A DNA stretch of 9,329 nucleotides from Anaerolineae bacterium (GTDB lineage Bacteria > Chloroflexota > Anaerolineae > Aggregatilineales > Aggregatilineaceae), in assembly GCA_016929355.1 (NCBI GenBank), contig JAFGJA010000528.1:1-9329 (forward strand), read 5' to 3'. The notes below the pieces were generated by a model. The model saw only the letters and a list, made by a program, of their open reading frames with translations, made no database searches and was not told where the DNA came from. Position 1 is the first letter of the stretch, and every line of letters starts with the position of its first letter. Made by a program: the position numbers and the translations under genes. Positions 1-6,076 of this stretch are shown here, piece by piece.

Positions 1-70
1 ATAATTGAAATTAATTCATATAAACCTTATTGAGTATCTTAAATTTATTTTGCTATTCAACCCGAATTAA

Positions 71-76
71 TATAAT
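71..76 (+). promoter_or_regulatory. Candidate -10 box of the secreted-protein gene
   Basis: A perfect TATAAT lies 64 bases before the ATG at 140, in a very AT-rich leader. The best -35 match is TTGCTA at 50-55, with a short 15-base spacer, so the promoter is plausible but not canonical. No extended -10 TG is present. The rest of 1-139 holds nothing else I recognise. Confidence 0.4.
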
Positions 77-139
77 ATGACGACTCATAGGTAAACTGTG
101 TAATGAGCACAGTTAATCACTAGTTGAGGAGACCATATT

Positions 140-1027
140 ATGAAACACCTTTTCCGTATTCTTATTCTGATTTCCTTGATTGGGATAGCATTGCCACTGG
201 CAACCATCAATGCCCAGGATGATCTGCCACCTATTCCAGAGGAAGACCTGATCGTTTCCGCGCTGGCTGTGTACTATCAATCGGCTAACAGTGGTGAATT
301 TGTCGACAACGGCGATGACACCTATACCTTAACGCTCAATGCGGCTGACCCGCAGATCACCATTATTAACACCGCCTTGCCGTTGAGCGTGTCGCAGTTG
401 GATACATTCGGTTTTATGACCAATTGGGCGGCGGCGGGTGATATTTCGGTTGAAGCGACCCTCCAGGTGGATGATCTCAACATCCGGTTGATCCTCAGCC
501 AGCCTACCTATGATCTGGAAACTTTGACTCAGACCTTTGTCGCCACGGTGGTTGAGGTCGTTTCGTTAGCTGGCGCAGAGGGTACATTGCCCAAAAAGGG
601 CTTTACGCTGGCAACGCTTGCTTTTGCGCCTGCTGAGGACTTTTTAACCGCTTATGCCGTGGCGCTTGAAACCGAAGACCTGGGTGGTGTGCGTGACGAC
701 GACTTGCCTCCTGGCTGCGTCTTAAGATATTGCCTCCGCCCCGATCCTGATAATCCTGGCTCTATGGAATCTTACCCGTGCGCTCAGAGCTGCATTGACT
801 GCGCTGCCTATGCTGCACAAATTCAAGCCAAGCGAGATTTCATCGTTATAGCTCAGGCCAATATAGATGCCTGGCAGTCTGGCTGCTCCGTCCCTGGTGG
901 CCTTTACCCTCTGTTGGGGGGGCCGCAGGCCTGTTCTATGGTCTGGCAATGGACGATCATGCGTGACAGTGCGCAAAATGATCTGAATAGCTTGCTGTCT
1001 ATATACAACTTCTACGAATGCCAATAA
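140..1027 (+). CDS. Secreted hypothetical protein with a cysteine-rich C-terminal third
   Basis: This 295-residue protein belongs to no family I recognise. Residues 1-25 form a clear Sec signal peptide: basic start (KHLFR), a long Leu/Ile core, and a probable cut after TINA, before QDD. I see no lipobox cysteine near the cut. Residues 26-185 look like a soluble beta-rich domain with alternating hydrophobic positions. From residue 193 on there are eight cysteines (193, 198, 214, 218, 221, 249, 265, 294) and none earlier, so the tail is probably an extracellular disulfide-bonded module. The segment around 222-245 is probably helical. The start is well supported by GAGGAG at 126-131, eight bases before the ATG. 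The gene appears to be a single transcription unit, with a strong hairpin after its stop. It could be a surface or envelope protein; no enzymatic motif is visible. Confidence 0.8.
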   Translation: MKHLFRILILISLIGIALPLATINAQDDLPPIPEEDLIVSALAVYYQSANSGEFVDNGDDTYTLTLNAADPQITIINTALPLSVSQLDTFGFMTNWAAAGDISVEATLQVDDLNIRLILSQPTYDLETLTQTFVATVVEVVSLAGAEGTLPKKGFTLATLAFAPAEDFLTAYAVALETEDLGGVRDDDLPPGCVLRYCLRPDPDNPGSMESYPCAQSCIDCAAYAAQIQAKRDFIVIAQANIDAWQSGCSVPGGLYPLLGGPQACSMVWQWTIMRDSAQNDLNSLLSIYNFYECQ

Positions 1028-1046
1028 GTGGTGGTGAGATCGACGT

Positions 1047-1068
1047 GGGGCGACTGACCATCCGCCCC
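1047..1068 (+). other. Short GC-rich stem-loop after the secreted-protein gene
   Basis: GGGGCG (1047-1052) pairs perfectly with CGCCCC (1063-1068) around a 10-base loop, 20 bases after the stop codon. It is followed only by CAAATTT, so it is a poor terminator by itself. It may protect the mRNA 3' end or work with the longer hairpin just downstream. Confidence 0.35.
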
Positions 1069-1085
1069 CAAATTTGAACGATGCC

Positions 1086-1128
1086 ATCAGCGTCAGTCGA
1101 GGATTGGAGTCTCGGCTGGCGCTGGTTT
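1086..1128 (+). terminator. Probable intrinsic terminator hairpin of the 140-1027 gene
   Basis: Positions 1086-1101 and 1111-1126 can form a continuous 16-bp stem around a 9-base loop if three G-U pairs are allowed, then TTTGT follows. The G-U pairs work only in RNA copied from the plus strand; the minus-strand RNA would have C-A mismatches. This points to a plus-strand transcript ending here. The U tract is short, so termination may be partial. The rest of the 174-base gap to the next gene shows nothing definite. Confidence 0.55.
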
Positions 1129-1201
1129 GTATGCTAAGTTCCCCGAATTGATGTATAAATGGAGGCAGCAATAATCGTGACATAACGAAAAGGCATAATA
1201 A

Positions 1202-2590
1202 ATGGCGCACGTTTTTATCTGCTATAAACATGACGACAGCGATTTTGCGTTCATTTTGCGACAGCATCTTGAAAACGCAGGTTTTCAGGTCTGGATGGAT
1301 GAGGATTTAGAGGCTGGGGCAGATTGGCGAGTGGAAATCGATCTAGCGATTGAAACAGCCTTTGCCTTGATCGTGATCATGACGCCTGAGTCTAAACAAT
1401 CGGAATATGTCACCTACGAATGGGCACATGCCATTGGCGCGGGTAAGCCAGTGATACCAATAATGCGTCGGGAAACTGATCTGCATCCCCGTTTAGATGC
1501 TTTTCAATACTTGAAATTCCTGGGACATGATTACCGTGTTTGGCCCTGGGATCAACTTATTGAAACTTTGCGCAAAGCGGAGGCAAATAGCGCCATGTAC
1601 AATGTTCCTAAAGATGCGCCCATTGCGGTCAAGCGTGCGGTGGCAGCGCTGGATAGTCATAGACGGGAAGAGCGCTTAGAAGCCTTAGCAAGTTTGGAGC
1701 AGATCGATCATCCATCTGCTCTTGATGCGTTGGCAGCAGCTTGCCAACATGCTATTCGTGATGTGCGTGTTAATGCCGGTATCCGCTTGGGGGTGCGCAC
1801 AGATTGTCAGGATGTACGGGCTATACCGGGGTTATTAGATGCAGGGTGTTATAAAGATAACCGTGATGAAAGATTACCTGATTGGGCCAGGGAATACCTG
1901 ATAAATCGATTCGATAACACGTCTCTTGCAGTATCTTTTTTGATTACCGGTTTACGACATGAGCATGAGTATGCACGACGCAAATCAGCGGAGTTGTTAG
2001 GCAAAATTGGTGATACATCGGCAGTACCGAGTCTGCTCGAAATACTCCAGAATGTAAGCGAGAATGACGAACTGCGACGCGAATCAGCGGAGTTGTTAGG
2101 CAAAATCGGTGATGCTTCGGCAGTACCCGCCTTGCTCGAAATTTTCCAGAATGTAGATGAGAATGACGAGCTACGGCAAACAGCAGGAATTGCTTTAGGC
2201 AAAATTGGTGATACATCGGCAGTATCCGTCTTACTTGAAATATTCCAGAACACAAACGAGGATGACGAGTTGCACCGTGTTGCAGCGATTGCATTAGGCA
2301 ATCTCGGTGATCCGACATGTGTGCCAGACCTGATCAAAATATTCCGTAATACAAACAAGGGAAATAAATGGCGAAGTGCAGCAACCGCCGCTTTAGGTAA
2401 TATTGGCGATCCCGATGCTGTACCAGGGTTGATTGAAGTTATGAACAATGAGCGCATTCAGTGGGAATTCGGCAATATAATAGCCGAAGCACTAGAAAAA
2501 ATAGGTACGCCTGAAGCGCTTGATGCCGCCGAAAAATGGCAGCAGAAACCATCTTATGTACTTATTCCTACCCAGATGCCCCCGCCCTAA
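1202..2590 (+). CDS. TIR domain protein with C-terminal HEAT repeat array
   Basis: This 462-residue protein starts with a bacterial TIR domain (about residues 1-125). Hallmarks are FICYKHDD at the first strand, VWMDED with a following G and W, the IVIMTPES strand, then YEW with E73 and KPVIPIM. E73 sits where the catalytic glutamate of NAD-cleaving TIR enzymes lies, so NADase or cyclic-ADP-ribose-type activity is possible (family knowledge plus inference). Residues 140-215 are helical and weakly HEAT-like. Residues 257-446 hold about six HEAT units of 33 residues with the core AxxLGKIGDxSAVPxLLEI, a protein-binding solenoid. No signal peptide or membrane segment is seen, so it should be cytosolic. 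The start is supported by AAAAGG (1188-1193), eight bases upstream. It probably leads an operon with the next two genes. Its base composition is clearly lower in G+C than the genes after it. The role could be immune, signalling or scaffolding; the sequence does not decide. Confidence 0.85.
   Translation: MAHVFICYKHDDSDFAFILRQHLENAGFQVWMDEDLEAGADWRVEIDLAIETAFALIVIMTPESKQSEYVTYEWAHAIGAGKPVIPIMRRETDLHPRLDAFQYLKFLGHDYRVWPWDQLIETLRKAEANSAMYNVPKDAPIAVKRAVAALDSHRREERLEALASLEQIDHPSALDALAAACQHAIRDVRVNAGIRLGVRTDCQDVRAIPGLLDAGCYKDNRDERLPDWAREYLINRFDNTSLAVSFLITGLRHEHEYARRKSAELLGKIGDTSAVPSLLEILQNVSENDELRRESAELLGKIGDASAVPALLEIFQNVDENDELRQTAGIALGKIGDTSAVSVLLEIFQNTNEDDELHRVAAIALGNLGDPTCVPDLIKIFRNTNKGNKWRSAATAALGNIGDPDAVPGLIEVMNNERIQWEFGNIIAEALEKIGTPEALDAAEKWQQKPSYVLIPTQMPPP
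1978..2470 (+). repeat. 99-bp tandem coding repeat (HEAT units)
   Basis: The GGCAAAAT motif begins at 2000, 2099 and 2198, exactly 99 bases apart, and the surrounding bases are nearly the same in the first three units. Later units (from about 2276 and 2375) keep the 99-base phase but differ more. Each unit encodes one 33-residue HEAT repeat. The near identity of the first units at the DNA level suggests recent duplication and possible copy-number change. Confidence 0.8.
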
Positions 2591-2632
2591 ATGCGCTAAA
2601 ATAGAATCATCACAATCCAGGAGTTTTTACAA

Positions 2633-2941
2633 ATAAACACCCTGCGCATACAAACCAGTCATGCTTACGGCGAAACACCGCCCAACACATTTGATGATTT
2701 CGCCTGGGCGCGCGAACATGAATCTGATCTACTGGCGCAGTATGGCGAATGTATTCTGATGGTCTACGAGAAAGCTGTGTTAGGCTCTGGTCAGACTATC
2801 GAAGATGCAGAAGCCGACGCCGAACGCAATCTGTCACCCGACGCCGGGACTGTAACCCCGGTTACGGTATTTTTGCGGACTCCTGATCGCCCTTTGTATA
2901 CTGCCTGGATCAAACAACTCATGCGGGAGACTTTTCGCTAA
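2633..2941 (+). CDS. Small DUF5678-like protein, probable ATA start
   Basis: The reading frame is open from 2600 to the TAA at 2939-2941. The only ATG start (2759) would give just 60 residues and cut a conserved-looking domain in half. Reading from ATA at 2633 gives 102 residues beginning (M)NTLRIQTSHAYGE, with CAGGAG at 2618-2623 spaced nine bases away, an ideal ribosome binding site. The core FAWAREHESDLLAQYGE, then VYEKAVLGSGQTIEDAEADA and TPVTVFLRTP, follows the pattern I know from DUF5678 proteins, a small family of unknown function common in Chloroflexota, with a Trp-Ala-x-E-H start and a beta-strand end. CTG at 2642 is a possible but poorly spaced alternative start. The gene lies 42 bases after the TIR-HEAT gene, and its stop overlaps the next ATG, so it should be co-transcribed. 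The ATA may be a true rare start, a lost ATG, or a base error. Confidence 0.6.
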   Translation: MNTLRIQTSHAYGETPPNTFDDFAWAREHESDLLAQYGECILMVYEKAVLGSGQTIEDAEADAERNLSPDAGTVTPVTVFLRTPDRPLYTAWIKQLMRETFR

Positions 2942-3336
2942 TGCCCCTCGACCCCAACGCCGTACCCGCCCTCCTGCGCGCGCTCGATCACGAAGACGCC
3001 TATGTGCGCATCACCGCCGCCGAAGCGCTCGGCAAGATCGGCAACCCGGTAGCGATCCGGCGCTTGTTCGAAACCTATGAAGATGATCGCGCCGATGTGC
3101 GCCGCCGCGTCATGAAAGCGCTCGCACGGATCGGCGTGGAACCGCGCGCCAATGCCGCCGCCAAAGTCGTGCCCGGACTGGAACAGGGACTCTGCGATCC
3201 CGAACCGGCGGTGCAGTGGGCCGCCGAAGCCGCGTTACGCCGGTTGAATGTGTCCAGTTCGCGGGCAGCGCTGGCGCGGTGGGCCGACCCAAAGCAGTCG
3301 GACGCCAACGAACAGCCAGACGCAGAAGAAGCGTAA
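2941..3336 (+). CDS. Small HEAT repeat protein
   Basis: The 131-residue product is almost all HEAT-like (PBS-lyase type) repeats. Unit one is NAVPALLRALDHEDAYVR then AAEALGKIG (residues 6-34). Unit two is PVAIRRLFETYED...VRRRVMKALARIG (36-65). Unit three is KVVPGLEQGLCDPEPAVQWAAEAALRRL (75-102). The tail (about 112-131) is polar and acidic, ending in EEA. There is no signal peptide or catalytic motif, so the role is probably protein binding in the cytosol. The ATG overlaps the previous stop as TAATG, with CGGGAGA upstream at about 2924, which suggests translational coupling. The AEALGKIG motif matches the HEAT units of the TIR protein two genes upstream, but base composition here is much richer in G+C, so this is unlikely to be a recent copy of that array. 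Confidence 0.8.
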   Translation: MPLDPNAVPALLRALDHEDAYVRITAAEALGKIGNPVAIRRLFETYEDDRADVRRRVMKALARIGVEPRANAAAKVVPGLEQGLCDPEPAVQWAAEAALRRLNVSSSRAALARWADPKQSDANEQPDAEEA

Positions 3337-3377
3337 AATAAACCTGAATTCGCCTCCCAATAGGTTGCAGATGCGCG

Positions 3378-3400
3378 CGTTTGCGGTATGCTTGCAAGCG
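3378..3400 (+). other. Short stem-loop between the HEAT and FHA genes
   Basis: CGTTTGC (3378-3384) can pair with GCAAGCG (3394-3400) with one G-U pair, around a 9-base loop. It is followed by TAAAATC rather than a T run, so it is not a clear terminator. TTGCAG (3365-3370) and TATGCT (3387-3392), 16 bases apart, form a weak promoter match overlapping it. Either reading is tentative. Confidence 0.25.
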
Positions 3401-3424
3401 TAAAATCTTGAATTGAGGCAACCC

Positions 3425-3970
3425 ATGTCCACCATCACCCAAACCCAAGAATTTCAGCCCCGCACCTGTTCCAAATGCCAGCAGAGTAACGCCGCTCTTG
3501 CGCTGTTTTGTGTCCATTGTGGATCGCCGCTGTCTGCGTCCGATGATAATCCGATGGTCATGGCCGAAGTGCTGGCCGAACGCTTAAAAGCTATCGCGCA
3601 CGATGTTCACACCCTGTATGAGAACCAATTGGTTGCTGGTGCGTTGGTGTTATACATCCCGGCGGAGGATGCGGCGATTGTGTTGCAGCATACGGAAAAA
3701 CTCGTTTTGGGCCGGGCCGGAAACACGCCCGATCCGAATCAATACGATCTCACCCCGTATAACGCCTATACGCTGGGTGTATCGCGCCGCCATGCCACGA
3801 TCACTTATACCTCGCAGGGGTACGCGATCACGGATATGGGCAGCGCTAATGGTACGTGGGCCAATGCGCGCCGCCTGCTGCCTAACGGACCCCACTATCT
3901 CGCTAACACCGATCAGATTTGGTTGGGCCAGTTGATTTTGTTGGCGTATGTTCTGTCCTCCAACGAATAA
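3425..3970 (+). CDS. Zinc-ribbon / FHA domain protein
   Basis: This 181-residue protein has two modules. Residues 15-32 form a double-CxxC zinc ribbon (CSKC at 15-18, CVHC at 29-32). Residues about 92-176 form a forkhead-associated domain with its signature residues: GR at 96-97, SRRH at 120-123, and NGT at 142-144 in the SANGTW turn. FHA domains bind phosphothreonine, so this is likely a cytosolic adaptor recognising targets of a Ser/Thr kinase, which is not encoded in the window. The linker 45-90 looks helical then extended. I chose ATG 3425 because TTGAGG (3413-3418) sits six bases upstream; the longer TTG-started form would use that site as codons. The gene is 88 bases after the HEAT gene and could be in the same operon or have its own promoter. 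The function of the zinc ribbon is unknown; it could hold a partner or simply stabilise the fold. Confidence 0.85.
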   Translation: MSTITQTQEFQPRTCSKCQQSNAALALFCVHCGSPLSASDDNPMVMAEVLAERLKAIAHDVHTLYENQLVAGALVLYIPAEDAAIVLQHTEKLVLGRAGNTPDPNQYDLTPYNAYTLGVSRRHATITYTSQGYAITDMGSANGTWANARRLLPNGPHYLANTDQIWLGQLILLAYVLSSNE

Positions 3971-4042
3971 CCGCGCTATACAGCCCCGCATCTTAAATTG
4001 AAAGTGCCACGACATTGCTATTATCTGCAAGACAGTATTTTG

Positions 4043-4060
4043 CTACTATAATAATAGTAG
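4043..4060. promoter_or_regulatory. Perfect 7-bp inverted repeat containing a TATAAT
   Basis: CTACTAT (4043-4049) and ATAGTAG (4054-4060) are perfect inverted repeats around a 4-base AATA centre, and the left half overlaps a TATAAT (4047-4052). It sits in an AT-rich 197-base gap, about 110 bases before the histidine kinase. It could be an operator over a promoter, or a weak bidirectional hairpin. No good -35 is seen at 16-18 bases. Confidence 0.35.
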
Positions 4061-4125
4061 TAGGTTTGATACAAATCGGGTAGTTAATTATTCTACGGTA
4101 ACTTTTGTAAAGCTCAAAAACACTG

Positions 4126-4131
4126 TATACT
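4126..4131 (+). promoter_or_regulatory. Candidate -10 box of the histidine kinase gene
   Basis: TATACT lies 36 bases before the TTG start. Upstream TTTTGT (4103-4108, 17-base spacer) or TTGTAA (4105-4110, 15-base spacer) could serve as -35. A 10-bp perfect palindrome AGTTTAAACT (4132-4141) follows at once, around the expected transcription start, and might bind a regulator. Confidence 0.35.
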
Positions 4132-4167
4132 AGTTTAAACTGATGATCAAGTATGGGGTAAAAAGGC

Positions 4168-6060
4168 TTGGACTGGTTAGCCCCTTCCGTTATTGCCACA
4201 CTATGCGGCTCAGTTGTATTAACTCTGGTCTATATGTTTTTGGACTATCAATACCGCGAGTCGTACCTGCGTGTCTGGGCCTTTAGTTGGTTGTTTCATG
4301 CAATACGATACCTGTTCATGCTCGGTATCTTGCGTTACGGTGAAATGCCCCTGCTGCTGATCGGCAATCATACCTCGACCCTGGTCAGTGGCATCCTCTT
4401 GCTTTTCGGTACCTACCAGTTTATCGAAAAAGATCTCGCCGCTGGCTGGTGGTATGGCGCGGTTATCGGGTTTAGCTGGATCGTGGTCGCCGCTACCCTC
4501 AAAGTGCCCTTTCTGATTTTCACTTTGCCCATCTTCACATTTTTGGCCCTGATTTATATCTGGGTTGGCGTAATTTTCATGCGCGAAGCAAATGCCACTA
4601 AAATTGGGCATCGTGTCACGGGGGGCACGTTCATCTTATGGGGGCTGCACAAAGCCAATTATCCCATCCTGCGCCCGGTGATGTGGTTTGCGCCCTGGGG
4701 CTATTTGATGAGCGCCGTGTTTGAACTTGTTTCCGCCATCGGGATTCTACTCATCTACTTTGAGAAGGTGCGTTACGATCTCGCCACCAGTCAGCAGCAG
4801 CTAAACGCCTTTGCGAATGCCTTGCCCGATCTGGGGTTCGTGATGGATGAGCGTGGAACCTATGTTGACATTCTGACCGCGCAAGAGAATTTGTTGTATG
4901 CACGCGCCGAACAGCTTAAAGGTAAAACGATCCACAATCTGCTGCCGTATGATGTCGCGCAGGCGATTCAAGACGCCATCACGCGCACGCTGCAAACGCG
5001 CGAAACACAGATCGTTGAATACCCATTGCAAGTACCTGCTGGCGAATGCTGGTTCGAGGGGCGTACCGCCTTGATGCACCTCACCACCCTGGCTGCCGAG
5101 TCGGATGTGGCGGGGTTAGTGTTGCTCTTGGCCCGCGACATCACCGAACGCATCGAAGCGGAAAAAGCCCTCCATGATGCCGCGCACCGCATGGCCGAAC
5201 TGCACAAACAGGTGCAAACCTATGCGGATGAGTTGGAAGAACGAGTCAATGAACGCACCGCCGATCTCAAACGGGCGTATGAAGAATTGCAGCGTTTAAA
5301 TCATGCGCAGGATGAGTTTGTGTCCAATGTCTCGCATGAACTGCGTACTCCCATCACCAGCCTGAAACTGCGTCACTATTTGCTGGAGCGCCACCCGAAT
5401 CAATTAGCGGAACATTTAGCGGTGATGGAACGCGAAACGCAGCGCCTCGAACATACCATTGAAGGTTTGCTGATGCTCTCGCGCTTAGAGCAAGATCGGG
5501 TCACGCTCGAATTCAACCCGGTTGATCTCAACGCCTTAGCCGAAGTGTATGTCATGGATCGAACCCCGATTGCACGCGAAAACGGCCTGCTGCTGCATCT
5601 GTGCTGTCAGGCTGAGTTACCGCTGGTGTTGGCGGATGATGGCTTGTTGAGTCAGGTGATCAACATCATCCTCACTAATGCCATTAATTACACGCCTTCC
5701 GGCGAGAGCATTACGGTCAGCACGCGCACCCGCGAGCTTGACAATCAACTCTGGGTGGGCTTGAGCATCAGCGATACGGGACGAGGCATCACCGCAGAGG
5801 AACAAGCGCACCTGTATGATCGCTTTTTCCGAGGTAAAGCCGCGCGCGAATCCAGAGCGCCGGGCACAGGTTTAGGGCTGGCTATCGCCAAAAAGATCGT
5901 GGCGGAACATGCGGGTGAACTGGAAGTTTACAGCCAGGGTATTCCCGGCGAAGGGGCGACGTTTACGGTGTGGCTCAAAACGAATCGCGCGATGGCGACC
6001 ACTTCGGGGGAAAAGTTAATAAGGGCGGCGCCGGTAGGGGGTAGCTCCGCCCGTCAGTAG
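4168..6060 (+). CDS. Membrane PAS sensor histidine kinase (orphan)
   Basis: This 630-residue protein has all the parts of a two-component sensor kinase. Residues 5-205 hold about seven hydrophobic segments, an integral membrane input domain that I cannot assign to a named family. Residues about 207-331 form a PAS domain ending in ARDITERIEAE. Residues 332-378 are a likely coiled-coil linker. The HisKA domain has the H-box VSNVSHELRTP with phospho-acceptor H390, and the HELRT motif also suits phosphatase activity. The ATPase domain has the N-box with N504 (LTNAINY), the G1 box DTGRGI (D536), the F box RFFRG (553-554), and GTGLGL (566-571). It should autophosphorylate and pass phosphate to a response regulator, but none is in the window. 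TTG 4168 is the best start because the frame is closed by TAA at 4159 and the first membrane helix begins within a few residues; GGGG at 4155-4158 is the likely ribosome site. The C-terminal tail is short and low in complexity. Confidence 0.93.
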   Translation: MDWLAPSVIATLCGSVVLTLVYMFLDYQYRESYLRVWAFSWLFHAIRYLFMLGILRYGEMPLLLIGNHTSTLVSGILLLFGTYQFIEKDLAAGWWYGAVIGFSWIVVAATLKVPFLIFTLPIFTFLALIYIWVGVIFMREANATKIGHRVTGGTFILWGLHKANYPILRPVMWFAPWGYLMSAVFELVSAIGILLIYFEKVRYDLATSQQQLNAFANALPDLGFVMDERGTYVDILTAQENLLYARAEQLKGKTIHNLLPYDVAQAIQDAITRTLQTRETQIVEYPLQVPAGECWFEGRTALMHLTTLAAESDVAGLVLLLARDITERIEAEKALHDAAHRMAELHKQVQTYADELEERVNERTADLKRAYEELQRLNHAQDEFVSNVSHELRTPITSLKLRHYLLERHPNQLAEHLAVMERETQRLEHTIEGLLMLSRLEQDRVTLEFNPVDLNALAEVYVMDRTPIARENGLLLHLCCQAELPLVLADDGLLSQVINIILTNAINYTPSGESITVSTRTRELDNQLWVGLSISDTGRGITAEEQAHLYDRFFRGKAARESRAPGTGLGLAIAKKIVAEHAGELEVYSQGIPGEGATFTVWLKTNRAMATTSGEKLIRAAPVGGSSARQ

Positions 6061-6076
6061 GGGGAAACCAGGTCGG

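Noticed and set aside
1151..1185. Tiny ORFs with GGAGG (1161-1165) before the TIR gene as a leader peptide
   Set aside because: They are only a few codons long, end before the real start and show no attenuator structure.
722..1267. 181-codon minus-strand frame across the gap between the first two genes
   Set aside because: It overlaps two better-supported genes and the terminator hairpin, and has no recognisable protein pattern.
1849..2457. Minus-strand frames opposite the HEAT array
   Set aside because: They repeat with the same 99-base period as the real gene and have no domain pattern; they are shadows.
1978..2470. CRISPR-like periodic repeat
   Set aside because: The 99-base period is in frame with a HEAT protein and has no short identical repeats with unrelated spacers.
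3413..3424. TTG start four codons upstream for the FHA protein
   Set aside because: Those bases contain the TTGAGG ribosome site properly spaced for ATG 3425.
6023..6052. GGGCGG/CCGCCC hairpin at the end of the kinase gene as a terminator
   Set aside because: Its loop is 18 bases and it lies inside the coding end with no T run after it.
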